Below the pieces are notes generated by a model. The model was not told the DNA's origin and did not search any database. It saw only the letters and a program-made list of their open reading frames with translations. A stretch of 64,000 nucleotides of DNA from NCBI GenBank assembly GCA_019914945.1, contig CM034099.1, positions 15,427,923-15,491,922 on the forward strand, in the 5' to 3' direction. The position numbers and the translations under genes were made by a program. Each line of letters opens with the position of its first letter. The stretch's first letter is position 1. The stretch is from Typha latifolia. Taxonomy: Eukaryota; Streptophyta; Magnoliopsida; Poales; Typhaceae. Shown here piece by piece: positions 11,985 through 22,480 of the stretch.

Positions 11985-12710
11985 TCATAGATCAGCATCC
12001 AACCACTCGTTGAGGTCGGAGAAATCACTGCCGTTCAATACCGGGTCCCAGAGAGCAAGGTCATCGAACTTATCAAACTCCTCCGTCAACAACGGACCCT
12101 TCCAGCAATCCCCAAACGGATCTAATCCGAATCCGATATCTCCATCGAGTATCGGCAGGTCCGCCAAATCGACCAGCTCCGCGACGGTTTTCGTCTCCTC
12201 CTCCTCCGCCGCCGCCGCCGCCGCCGCCGCCGCCTCCGGCGGCGTCGCCACCGAGGTTTCCGGAGCCGAGGCGGCGTCGAGGACGGAGGAAGGCGAAGGG
12301 AGGGACAAGAGCCGCTCGGCCTCGCAGATGGCTTTAGCGCCGCTCTTCTTGGATTCGAACCGCTCGGCGGCCGCCAAGTAAGCGGCGACGGCCTCCTCGG
12401 CGGTGTCGAAGGTGCCGAGCCACTCCCGGCATCCGCTAAACGGGTTTCGGATCTCCGCGGCCCATTTGCCCCACTTCCTCTGGCGAACGCCTTTGTGCTT
12501 GGTAATGGCGGCGGCGCCTGCGCCGGCGGTGGTGGAAGGCGCGGCCTTTGGTTTTGATTTCTTCTGGGTTTTGGGGTATATAGGGATCGCAGGAAAGCAA
12601 ATCTCTCTCACCATTCGCTTCCTCCTCCGTTGAGCTTCCAACGATGCTTCGTCTTCGCTGGATTCGGTAGCATCTGGGTCGTCATATACGATGCGAATTT
12701 TTCTCACCAT
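11985..12710 (-). CDS. AP2/ERF transcription factor, CRF/ERF118-like
   Basis: Intronless, 241 residues, GC-rich compared with its surroundings. Residues 3-24 ([20 protein letters not shown]) form the acidic CRF/TEH-type N-terminal motif found in cytokinin response factors and related group VI ERFs. One AP2 DNA-binding domain spans about 72-128 ([19 protein letters not shown], then [16 protein letters not shown]). Arg and Trp residues of the [15 protein letters not shown] sheet that contact DNA in this family are present. The end of the domain departs from the usual YDxAA ending, reading [17 protein letters not shown]. An alanine run (about 159-168) is followed by Glu, and the tail is acidic with Trp ([16 protein letters not shown]), like an activation domain. 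Family knowledge predicts nuclear binding to GCC-box-like sites in hormone or stress responses; the subgroup VI versus VI-L is uncertain. The start codon is the first ATG in frame and begins the conserved motif. Confidence 0.9.
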   Translation of the reverse strand: MVRKIRIVYDDPDATESSEDEASLEAQRRRKRMVREICFPAIPIYPKTQKKSKPKAAPSTTAGAGAAAITKHKGVRQRKWGKWAAEIRNPFSGCREWLGTFDTAEEAVAAYLAAAERFESKKSGAKAICEAERLLSLPSPSSVLDAASAPETSVATPPEAAAAAAAAAEEEETKTVAELVDLADLPILDGDIGFGLDPFGDCWKGPLLTEEFDKFDDLALWDPVLNGSDFSDLNEWLDADL

Positions 12711-12750
12711 TGCTGTCTATGATAATATAAAGATTGGATTTTGATCAATC

Positions 12751-12783
12751 TTCTTCTTCTTCTTCTTCTTCTTCTTCTTCTTC
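12751..12783 (+). repeat. (TTC)11 microsatellite
   Basis: Perfect TTC run 40 bases upstream of the ERF start codon; GAA-rich on the transcribed (minus) strand, so likely in the 5'UTR. Confidence 0.95.
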
Positions 12784-12975
12784 TACCTTGCTTTTCTATC
12801 CCCTTGTCTCTAAAACCCCTGCGAAGAGAAGAAGTAAAAGGGGTATAGAAGTCTTTGTGCAGTAAACTTGTAGCTGTGAATCTGTGATAAAACTTTAGAT
12901 TGGGGTGGGGGAGGGTGAAGAGATCACAAACCTATGGCTGTGATTTCACCTCAATCTTTCCTTATACATCTCGGT

Positions 12976-13006
12976 TAAAATAAAATAAAATAAAATAAAA
13001 TAAAAT
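12976..13006 (+). repeat. (AAAAT)n microsatellite
   Basis: About six tandem TAAAA units in the upstream region of the ERF gene, within likely promoter DNA. Confidence 0.9.
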
Positions 13007-14700
13007 TCTAATCTGTTACGTTTGATTGATTTCCGTATCTTTGTCAAATATTTTGGCTGAGAATTTGCCTTTTTTATAGTTAACAGAAAAGAGTAATAAT
13101 AGAAAATAATTATAGTGATACAATCAATTAAAGGTCTTTAAAAAAATAAAATTAAACACCCTCCTGTTACCATTATATTACCTTGCTGTTACTATCATAC
13201 TTTTGAATTAAACTTTTAAATTTTTTGGCTATGAGTTCATTGTGGCATTAGTGAGAGTAAATTTAAAACTTTTAAAAATATCACTTTGAATAAGATAGAA
13301 TTTTTCTTTATATAAAGGACTGGTTTTTAAATATAGTCCGACTAAGAAACTTATTCCACCTATGTCATCCTGATGTAAGTAGAAGATGGTGCTGATAGCT
13401 TAATTTTTAAACTAAAAATTAGGAGATTACCAGAGGTTTTCTAATAAGATTAGAAGTATAGTGAAATTTGATTAAGAGAAGGATATAGACTTCGATATTT
13501 ATATAAAGACACAGTGGAGTCAATAATGGATTGCTTCTTTTTTTTAATGTTTTTTCTGTATTGAAAATAATTTTTCATGTAAATCTTTAAGTTTTGTTAT
13601 GAGAAAACATGAAATTGTTATGTTTTCATCTAAATTAATTGAAAAAGGTGAAATAAAATTTAAAATATTTTTGAGGAATTTTTTCCTGCCAGAATAAACA
13701 TTAAAAATGCTAAATTTGTCCTTGATTTTAAAATCTCAAATCTTAGTTATCTATCTCTCCATTAAATATATAACCATGAAATGAAATATTCGTAATCATC
13801 GTAAAAATATTGGTGAAAGATTCATAGTTGTCCAAATAATGAGATAATTAATATCACAACGAAGTTATAGTAACTTGATGTCTCTATAAACAACCGATTA
13901 ATTTTTCACATTAGTTCAGACCATATGAGGGGGCAAGGTGATACAAAATAAAATTAGTAGCTTAATTTTAGACATAACTGGATAATTTATAATTAACTCA
14001 TTTTAATAAATAAATGAGTATATTTTAATGACAGAGATTTGGCAGAACTAGAACTTAGGACATCTAACTCTGAAGTGATGGTACTAATCATTTATATTTT
14101 ATCATTTTAGGAATAATAGCATTGGAAAATGCCTAAGAACGAAGCTTGTTTATTTCAAATTTTTCAATGTGGTTACCTGAATAGAAATTATTCATTTTAA
14201 ATTCAAGTATTAATTACGGAATAAATGGATATGTTTCATGTGTTCAATAAACTTAACTGTGTTGAAGTAAATTAGTTATTTATAAGGAAACACAGACGTA
14301 ATTAACTAGAATCATACAAGATTCTATAAAACGTGAGACACTCTAATCTTTTAATATATTTATTTATTCAATATGTAAATTACGTAATTCAAATAAATAG
14401 ATTAAATTTTTTTTTATTTTAATAATAGATAGATTCTACGGAACTAGATGTCGGGACATCCAACTCATTTTTCTCTCTTTTTAATTTTCTTTAATGTCTT
14501 CCCATTATATTTTAATAATAAACAGCTCATCCTTTCGCCTTTCTTCTCGCTTTGTCTAACTAATTGTCGAAGTGTCATTGAATTGAGTTGACCTTGTCTT
14601 TCAAATTGCTGGAGAGTCCTCATTTTCCCCTTTTAAGTTAATTTCAATTTGGTTGTTTATAGTCTTCCATCTTTATTTCTTGTGTTTCAACTTCTTTGGA
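13007..14700. other. AT-rich spacer, no gene seen
   Basis: No ORF of note. Words 'gaacttaggacatctaactctgaagtgatggtactaat' split over 14048-14090, and a related 'ggaactagatgtcgggacatccaactcat' near 14438-14465, suggest decayed retroelement debris, but no boundary can be set. Confidence 0.5.
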
Positions 14701-15300
14701 GAAAGTTATCGGTCGAAGACCCCATGTTGATGCAGGGACGATAGCTCTTTCGATGGGTACCCTATGTTTGGCTTTCTAAGCCTTTAGGGGAGGCTAAACT
14801 ATGTAGCATCTTACCGCTAGGATTTTCGAGCTAGCTTTTGGCTACAATCGATAACTTCAGTCGTGCCCTCTACGTTGTCACATCCTCTCCCCTAAGCAAA
14901 GCTTTGGGTCCTTTTCTTTTTAGCACTCATGGCCCGATGGATTTGTCGGTGTTCTCCATAGCCATTGGTTATAGAGAAGGGGCTTTGATCACTGTCGGTT
15001 ATGCCAGCAAACAGATTTTTTATCCCTTTGTGTTCCTCTCATTCTCTTGATTATGTTGAGATTGTTTAGTTGCCGTGTCCTCCCCTAGTTGACGGATTCC
15101 TAGCCTCTCCTACCTAGGGGGTGGGGGTCTTCCTTCCTCGTGACCTTTCTTTTTTCTCGCTATCAACTACCCTAACGACCTCTCCACCCCATGCGTTCTT
15201 CCTTGTCCAATTACAATTTTTTCGGCTTATCTAATCTCAACTGTCGAGGATAGTGAATGTCAGCCACCTCTTTGTCTTCCTTTAGCTTGTCCGTCGAGGG
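14700..15300. other. GC-richer island of unknown origin
   Basis: Base composition rises relative to both flanks. ORFs are short and broken (longest about 70 codons, 14838-15050) and I recognise no protein family. It could be a decayed transposon or a pseudogene. It ends next to the repeat at 15300. Confidence 0.35.
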
Positions 15301-15545
15301 AGAGATAGGGGTGGGCTTGGGTTGGACTACGACCTAACCCAACTTGGGCTTAGATTAAGCCTTGCCCTAATCCTGTTGCTCGTGGAGTGGGTTGCAAGAA
15401 GTCTAGCCCGAGTTGGGCTCAAGGGCCTTAGGCCCAACCCAGTGGGATTCGTATTGGTAGGTTCCAACCCAATGAGATTCGTATTGGTAGGTTCCAACAA
15501 GCCAAATTTTGGGCCACGGGCTGGCCCAAGTGAGTTTAATTGTTT
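15300..15545. repeat. GGGC-word repeat with a 30-bp tandem duplication
   Basis: Built of gggcttgggttgg, aacccaacttgggctt and gggccacgggctggccc words. Within it, 15435-15464 and 15465-15494 are two adjacent 30-bp units (caaccc...attggtaggttc) differing at about two positions. The duplication keeps ORFs open on both strands, which explains the apparent overlapping ORFs there. Probably a non-autonomous DNA element or its remnant. Confidence 0.6.
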
Positions 15546-16104
15546 GTATTTCATCCATATTAACTATGTTTACTCGTTACCTAATTAGATTTATGAATTC
15601 AGTCTTAGTTATTAGGAAATAGTAATCAAATCATAATAATTATTATAAGTCAATATTTATTTGCATAATAGTGAATAGGTCTGTACTTGTGTTAATTACT
15701 TCTAATGGCACTTTAAACTAGTAATATTATGATCATTGATACTTAGGAAATAATTAGAAAATTTTGTGGTGTATCCATCCAATCTCTTATGCGAGTAGGG
15801 TTTATTTGTGTTTTAGCTCTAGATAAGTATTATTTTTATGTACACTTAGTTTCATAACTTGGTAGATCGCTTGAGATCCAAATAATTGAGCAGTGCATAT
15901 AAAATTCAGGCAAGTAAATTCTTTATAGTTTAGGAGTAATATAGACACTGTAATAATAAATTATGGCACCAATGTCATACATGTGTATATGCTTCATTAA
16001 TCAACATAATTATACTTTGTTATTTTATTTATGATAGATGTTTTGGTACATTCATTGTGTATAATAACTATGGTTATCGTATTATGTTAATAGTGATGCC
16101 AACC
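15546..16104. other. AT-rich spacer
   Basis: No ORF, repeat boundary or RNA gene recognised. Confidence 0.5.
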
Positions 16105-16695
16105 TAGGGTTGTTAAAATAATTGTGTCGAATCGAGCTCGGCTTGATAAGACTCTATCAAGCTTGGCTCGACAATATGTTGAGCCGAGCTGGATCTTTAA
16201 AATAGACTCGAAAATAATTTCAAATCAAACTTGATCATGAGGTCGCTCAATCAAATAGGCTCGATAAGACACGAAATTAATATTATATATATAAGTAATA
16301 TATTTTATACTATACTATACTATACTTCTATTTTAAATTTTTTTTAAATGGATCATGATCTATTTTAAAATTTTGATTCTATTATATCATTTCTAAATAC
16401 ATTGAAACTTTTATTAGTTTATTTTTTTTTATAGTTGAATTAGGTATTATTTTAAGCTTGATTCAGTTCAATCTTGATCAAGATCAAAATTAGGCTTGAA
16501 TTGACTAAGATTGGAAATTGCTTACTATTCAACGCATTTAAACTCAAACTAGGGTCAAATTTGAAATTGGTTCAAAATTAGCTCGAATTAAAAAGATTTT
16601 ATCAAGCTTGATCACAAATTTAGGCTCAAAAACTTTTTCAGTTCAAACATGATCGGAGCTAGGCTCGATCAAAGGTTGGCTCAATTACACTCCTA
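16105..16695. mobile_element. hAT-like non-autonomous element (GAGCTCG family)
   Basis: The left end begins TAGGGTTGTTAAA and the right end, read on the other strand, begins TAGGAGTGTAATTGAGCC. Both are variants of the TAGGGGTGT termini common in plant hAT-type MITEs. The subterminal parts are made of 'cgagctcggcttgat' and 'gatcgagcctagctcc' words in inverted order. The core is AT-rich with a small TATAC tandem run (about 16307-16326). No exact 8-bp target duplication was found, so the boundaries may be off by a few bases or the element is old. Confidence 0.6.
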
Positions 16696-18833
16696 TATTA
16701 ACTACACTCTATTTGCACGTATCACCATGTAGTTAATTATTTTAGAGTATAAGTAAACATAAATAAAATACCATAATTTAGATTAGCGGTACAAATTTAG
16801 ATATAAGTATTAGAATATTTAATCTCGATTTTCTCTTAATCTCAAAAGCAAAAGAGGCCTCATGTTTAACAATTCTGGTACAAAATTCAGCTAAAGCAGG
16901 TAGCATGATAAGTGAAAATGGTGATCAGAAAAGATGAACAGTCCTGTTTAAGACAATGAATTATTTCCCAGTGATCACAAGTGTTGCAATCTCTATTGAT
17001 GTTTGAGAATAGAATACGCCAATCAACAAGTATTCAGAAGAGGAGCCTTTACTTAGCATTCAAGCTCATGAACAAACACACTGCTTCAAGAGAAATTAGA
17101 ATACATTTATTTTTTCAGGAAAAGCCAGTAGAGTAGATGGCATAATTCATTAGCAAACAAACACGAATATAAAGAAGCATAATACACAGGAGAGAGAAGC
17201 TTCAAGTAAATTCCTGGCCCATTTACAGGTGCAAAAAAACCTAGACTTAATTATTAGAGTTTGTATAAAATTACTGCAACTAGATCCAATCCATATATAT
17301 ATATATTAGGCTATTTTTTTTATCTTTTAATTTTTTTCCAATGCTATGTGTACTATTTCATAAATAAATAAACTTATATAAATAATACATTTTTTTTAAT
17401 TATTCATGAGCCCGAAAGCTAGATATAGACAAAGGCCCAACATTCTCTAGATACATAGGCACTTAGGCCCCACTAAGCTATTAACTATGAGTACTGAGTC
17501 GTTCCTCCAAGTTAACCGTAATACTAAATCATCAATCGAATCGAGCTAAGCCATCAAACTACTAAACAATTTCTCCATAATATTATTTAGAGTTAAAGCT
17601 GGAAGTCCAATGCACGACCTTTTTAAGTCTAGTTTGAGTTGGTTGGTAAATATTAGTTAGTTTGAGTTCCAGTCAGTCATTGGTGAATCAGGTGAATCAT
17701 GTGGCAGCTGTTGCAAACCCCAACACTCTATGCATTTCACCAACTCTACTGTGTCACCAAATAGTGTGCTCCATGCCTCCGTACCTCTCTCTTTCGATAA
17801 TAATAATAAGATAAGACGTGCTCCATAGACCATAGCGTAGGATATTTCAAAGACTAAGGGCCTATCTAGAAAAAAATATTGAGAGGAATTTTAGTACGTA
17901 GGAATTGAAAAGTGCAACGGAAGGGATCCTATAGGGTTATGTTCCTTAGAATTAGTTTTATTTCTCATGTTGGGATTGTTAAGAAAATTTTGGAAGGACC
18001 AAAAAATAAAAAATAAAAAAATAGAAAGAGAGATGGGAGAGGTTGTGGTGGGTTGAGGAGTAATTTGGCTATCCAAACAAGTGAAGTTAAACAATGGAAT
18101 GAATATTTGATAGGCACGAGGTAACGTTATTCTTAGATGAGCACTTAATATATTAGCCAATATGCATTTTGACAACATATTAATCATATGCCAACAACAT
18201 TTATATGTATGTTAGGCCACTCATTAGACTAGAATTTCTACAAATCGAACCATGTATTTATTTATTTTATGATTCAGATTAACTCTTCTTTTCCTCCTAT
18301 AATTTTCATCTAACAAACTATCCTTTATATCTACCTCCACCATCTTTGCAAATAAATAAATAAAAAAAGATAGAAGCAATTTAAATATTTATAAATTATA
18401 ATATTATTTTTATGGAACCATCTAAATTAATTTAGAGTATTAAATAAAAATTATAGAGAAAACAAAAACAGTGTTAAAATTCAGTATGTTATTAAACAGA
18501 TACTTAAAAGAAATTTGTTAGCGTAGAGAATAATTAATCCCAAATTTGGGACATGATTTATTTAGCCAACTGTTTTTCTTTCCATAAAATAAGCTACTTT
18601 CCCAGCTGCTTTGATGGTTTAATATGAATTCATGATCGAATAGTATGATGGGGTCTACCAAATCAACGGTGCTGATGATCTCGCACGTAAAGATCTAAAT
18701 ATTTGCTCATTTTAAAGGATTACGGAATAAGCTATTAAAAAAGTTTTCCTTCGCTTGTTTGCCAGCTTTAGCCTACGATATACACCTAAAGTTAAAATTA
18801 AAAATTAAAAAAGAGAGGACCGCACGATCTAAA
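16696..18833. other. AT-rich spacer with a repeat fragment
   Basis: No gene seen. About 17400-17700 resembles the fragment at 236-650. A short TA run lies near 17296. Weak ORFs at 17891-18187 have no recognisable domain. Confidence 0.5.
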
Positions 18834-19409
18834 TCAGACCGCTGGCATCGACCGCCAGGAAAGATCACCGAAATCGGAAGGTTCAAATGCCACATCAGGG
18901 TAATCAAAGAGCCCGCCGGCAAACCCCACTACGTCATCCGCCACCGCCATCTCCGGCCGGATACCGTACTCCAAGCCCTCGTAGCAAACGGCGATTTCGT
19001 CTTCAAATCCCCAGATCTGACCAAAACCGACGCCCTCAACCTCCTCCCCGGCCGCCGCTTCCGCCTCCGCCTCCCCGTCCGACGACGACGGCGCCGTCGG
19101 AGGCAGCCCGAGCTCGTCGTCCGACGCCTCCAGGAGGTACCCCAGGTCCGAATCTCTCAAATCGCCGGTGACATCCACCGGATCGGACGTACACGTGTCA
19201 GCTTTCGGCGGAGGGACGGCGATTTCCTCCTCCAAGCTCCGCATGACAGATGCGAGGTCTTGGGCGGCTCCTCCGCCGGCGGCGTCAGCGTCGTCGTCGA
19301 GGATATCGAGGATGTCCTCCGCCCGGAGCCGCTTGGCGTCCGGGGAGGTAGCCGGAGACTCGTCAGTCTCGTCCTCTCTTAGGCGCTTATTAGTGTTGCC
19401 GTTATCCAT
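18834..19409 (-). CDS. Plant-specific acidic protein with LGYLLEASDDELGLPP motif, function unknown
   Basis: Intronless, 191 residues, GC-rich and rich in Asp/Glu. Two KRLR basic patches (8-11 and 26-29) look like a bipartite-type nuclear signal. A helical stretch AEDILDILDDD (30-40) and QDLASVMRSLEEEI (50-63) follow. The motif LGYLLEASDDELGLPP (89-104) is the hallmark of a small plant family I associate with Arabidopsis At1g13360/At3g25870. No biochemical function is known to me, and no enzyme domain can be seen. The C-terminal third is acidic and aromatic (FGQIWGFEDEIA, LFDYPDVAFEPSDFGDLSW), which would suit a transcriptional or protein-interaction role; this is inference. The reading frame is open further upstream to an ATG at 19553, but MDNGNTNKRLRED matches the family start better, and the TATA box at 19577-19583 would place transcription close to or below 19553. 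Confidence 0.85.
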   Translation of the reverse strand: MDNGNTNKRLREDETDESPATSPDAKRLRAEDILDILDDDADAAGGGAAQDLASVMRSLEEEIAVPPPKADTCTSDPVDVTGDLRDSDLGYLLEASDDELGLPPTAPSSSDGEAEAEAAAGEEVEGVGFGQIWGFEDEIAVCYEGLEYGIRPEMAVADDVVGFAGGLFDYPDVAFEPSDFGDLSWRSMPAV

Positions 19410-19576
19410 AGATGAAATGATGAAGGTTGGGAGAGGAGAGAGAATAGTTTGGTTCCTTAAGAGGAAGTATAATGGGAAGAGCGAGTGGTTACTGTGACCA
19501 CGGGCAACAGGGGCATATAAAGAAAGGAAAAGGATCGAGGGTGTTTTGGGCACGGAGGGAAGAGTTGGGTCGAGGA

Positions 19577-19583
19577 TTATATA
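19577..19583 (-). promoter_or_regulatory. TATA box of the acidic-protein gene
   Basis: TATATAA on the minus strand, about 170 bases upstream of the start codon at 19409. A start site some 30 bases downstream gives a leader of about 140 bases. Confidence 0.55.
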
Positions 19584-19617
19584 GGAAGGGAAGCAGGTGG
19601 TTTCGAGGGGCTTTTTG

Positions 19618-19648
19618 TAAAAAGAAAAAGAAAAAGAAAAAGAAAGAG
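19618..19648 (+). repeat. (AAAAAG)n microsatellite
   Basis: Tandem aaaaag units just upstream of the TATA box of the acidic-protein gene, in promoter DNA. Confidence 0.85.
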
Positions 19649-19793
19649 ATACTGGGGAGTTACTTTATTTTAGTAATTAATTAATTAATGTAAGGGGGAG
19701 GGGGGGGAGGGGGGAGGGGTTGTAAGGTAAAAGAGGGAGGAGGAGCGCGTAGGGCGAGTAGATCAGGATTCTGGGGCCACCTATCACGGACGC

Positions 19794-19801
19794 GACGTGG
19801 C
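19794..19801. promoter_or_regulatory. ABRE-like element GACGTGGC
   Basis: GACGTGGC contains the ACGTGGC core bound by bZIP factors of the ABA response in plants. It is about 215 bases upstream of the TATA box of the acidic-protein gene. A related TTACGTGCC lies near 19942. Regulation by ABA or stress is an inference from the motif only. Confidence 0.4.
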
Positions 19802-20041
19802 GAATTTAATGCAATTAATTTCGGGCGGAGAAATCCGGCAATAAATTGGGTCTGAGGTCCGGTTTTGGAGTCCGGGACCACGGACCGATTCATCGGCTCG
19901 GCTGACTTGAACGGTTGGAAACTTTCCTTCTTCCCAGCCGTTTACGTGCCAAGTCACGAGAGGAGACCTCTCTAATTTGACCGTTTCCTCGTGGAATCCG
20001 GTTTCAAAATTGCTCCACTTTACCAAGGCATAGAGCATAAG

Positions 20042-21050
20042 ATTCCCAGTTAATTAACCAGGTACCAAAATATACCCCTGGCCCTAATAACTATCTCAAT
20101 AATTTTAGTCACTGTGGGTGGTCCCCTCTTCTCCAGACGCATAATTATGCTATAATCCATCTTTTTGTCTTAGTTATTATAGTGGAGAGAAAGGAAAATA
20201 GTACAAGGAAGTCGAGGCGTAGAAATTATATTCATTTAAAATACTACTAGTTTGATATAATTTATATAAATAAATAAATAAATCTAGGGCACAGTCGACA
20301 TGCCAAAATTACGACGGCCAACTGCGTCACTTTCGCTTGGAAGAATCAAAGTGTACTCTATAATAGAGGCATTGATTGGATTGAATGGGCATGTTTCCAC
20401 ATCAAAGACAAATAGGTCCGTCAGTCCACAACCATCTTGTTGGCGAAGTTTTAGATCTTATTCACAACTTTTTATTTACAAACATGCTCGAAATAAAAGA
20501 GGTGTTGCTGGTTTCCTATTAATGCCGCCACCGTGGGCCCATCTCCTGATTCGGACAAGCAGGTTAAAGAAGGATTAGCTTAATAGAGACCCTAGATTGG
20601 ATTATTTGCATCTAAAAGAACTTTCCTTTTATGATTACTTCTTATAGTATATTATTGTTGATGATTTCCTAACTCTTATCCAGAAAATTCCGTAAAGCAT
20701 GTTAATCCTCCTCTAATTTTAATTTACGGGATGATTCGCTCCCACCACCTTCTTCCTGTCCTTGTTTCTGGATAGATACTTTTTTTTTTTTTATCTCTAA
20801 TAATAATCTTCGGATTTACGGAGGCCAATATCTCTAATAATACTTATAAAAATATTATCTATTGTTTATATTAAAAATATAATAATAGATATGAAAGTAC
20901 TTTTTTTAACTTAGCGGACCATTTAGTGCCATTAATAGAATTTTTTTTAGTAAAATTTCTAATGTGATCTTATTTATTTTTTTGTTAATATTTTTTAATT
21001 AAAAGAAAGGAATTTTAGTCTTGATTGTATTTTGCTTCTTAATAAAGTCA
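20042..21050. other. Spacer, no gene seen
   Basis: AT-rich; a small (TAAA)n at about 20267-20281 and T-runs near 20780. The ORF at 20300-20578 has no recognisable family. Confidence 0.5.
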
Positions 21051-22480
21051 TTATCTAGTCGACACGTCATTGATCGCTATTCGTGGCGAGAGGCTGGTAC
21101 GCTGTTGTTGACAACCCAGCTGTTCCCACTCGGTATCAGGCGAGAGAGAGAGAGAGGGGGGGTGGTTTGGTATCTTGATTAGATCAATCTTCCCGTCTTC
21201 GCTACCTAAAACGTGAGAGACTTCCCAAATTACACGCCACGCCGGTACGACCAAATGAGCCGTCAATTCCTACTCCGACCCCAACCAAACCACCAGCTTT
21301 CGACACGTGTCAACCGGCTCAGCCCTCGATAATTGCGCTGAAGACGCCGCGCGTACCGGCTCTCCGGGTCAGCCGAACGGACGGTTGTCCCCCCAGGACG
21401 ACACGTGGCGGTGCTTCCGCACGTGATCGACACGCCTTCTCGGTTGGCGCGGGAGAGGAGGGGGTGGGGTTTCTGGAGCTGGGCCCCGCACCGACGGAGA
21501 CATGAAATTATTGGTTAATGGGACGGGGTCCGCACTGCTCCCAAGCTGTCCTTTGGGGAGGGAATAGAATAATGTTTTGTTTATTAATTTTATTCCGCTC
21601 CTTTTTTCCAAGTTCATATCTTTGACTACCCTCGCTTTTGTTCCAGTAGATCAGCACAGCGATACCCGTCACCGCCGTGCGACTTCACCCCCGCCCAATA
21701 CGAATAGGTTAAAACCACTCCGTGGGGTTGTTTAAAGTTCCACCTCCTCTGTTCTTCTGCAGCATGGGACTGAGGACAGAGGAAGAAAATTACAAAATTG
21801 ACCGCTGGGTCCTTGCTGTGAACTGCCGTTGCCTTTCGGGAAAGACGAGGGCGATTTGGTCAATCCGGCGAGCGTATCGAGGACTTCTGGCACCACATGG
21901 AAGGAGGCGAGGTACACGTGAACTGTTTCAGCAAACATGGGGGGACAAGAAACCGCATCTGGAGGAGGTGTCGTACGAATACGATGAGAAAGAAAGCATC
22001 AGAAGAGAAAGAGAATAAGACTGCAAATAACACCCTAGATTACCCTTTAATTATTATCTACGCCCGGTCTTCTTTTTTCATATGACTCGAACTAACCATA
22101 AGTTATAGGGTCCTATCTATAAATTTCCCTTGTGAGTGGGGGGAGGGAAGAAGAATAAAAAGAAAACGTTACGAGAGAGAGAGAGAGAGCAGGGGTATTT
22201 GTGTCATTTTACATATGGTTCCCAAATAAAGAGTGCGGGGCCCGCAAGCGGGCACGGCGTGCGTGACTGGAATCCGCTAAAATCTGACTGACGACGACGT
22301 GCACGTTTGAGGCACGGTTGGCCACGACCACCTTTGTGGGGAATCGCGTAACTGGGAAACGCCTTTTACTTTTCTTTTCCGTGTCGAGAGAGAAAGGTGA
22401 AGCAAAAGGTGCACAACGGATGGGAAACGCTCGCGAAACCGGATCGGCGTTTCCCACTTTCTTTTGGCTATATGACCGTT
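21051..22480. promoter_or_regulatory. GC-rich island with clustered G-boxes, no recognised gene
   Basis: GC content is visibly higher than on either side. CACGTG occurs at 21304-21309, 21402-21407, 21420-21425 and 21915-21920, with ACGTCA near 21063. Short ORFs on both strands (for example 21722-22018 plus, 22209-22457 minus) have no recognisable domain and differ in composition from the real genes. GA runs lie at about 21142-21154 and 22173-22189. It could be a distal promoter of the minus-strand acidic-protein gene, the promoter and first exon of an unrecognised transcript, or a captured gene fragment. The sequence alone does not decide. Confidence 0.35.

Noticed and set aside
12010..12633. 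Plus-strand ORFs opposite the ERF gene
   Set aside because: Antisense shadows of a GC-rich gene; the minus frame carries a clear AP2 domain.
14838..15050. 70-codon plus ORF in a GC-richer island
   Set aside because: No recognisable family and stops on both sides; kept only as an unexplained region.
18759..19497. Plus-strand ORFs up to 207 codons, Arg-rich
   Set aside because: Antisense shadows of the acidic-protein gene; complement of acidic GC-rich codons gives Arg-rich products.
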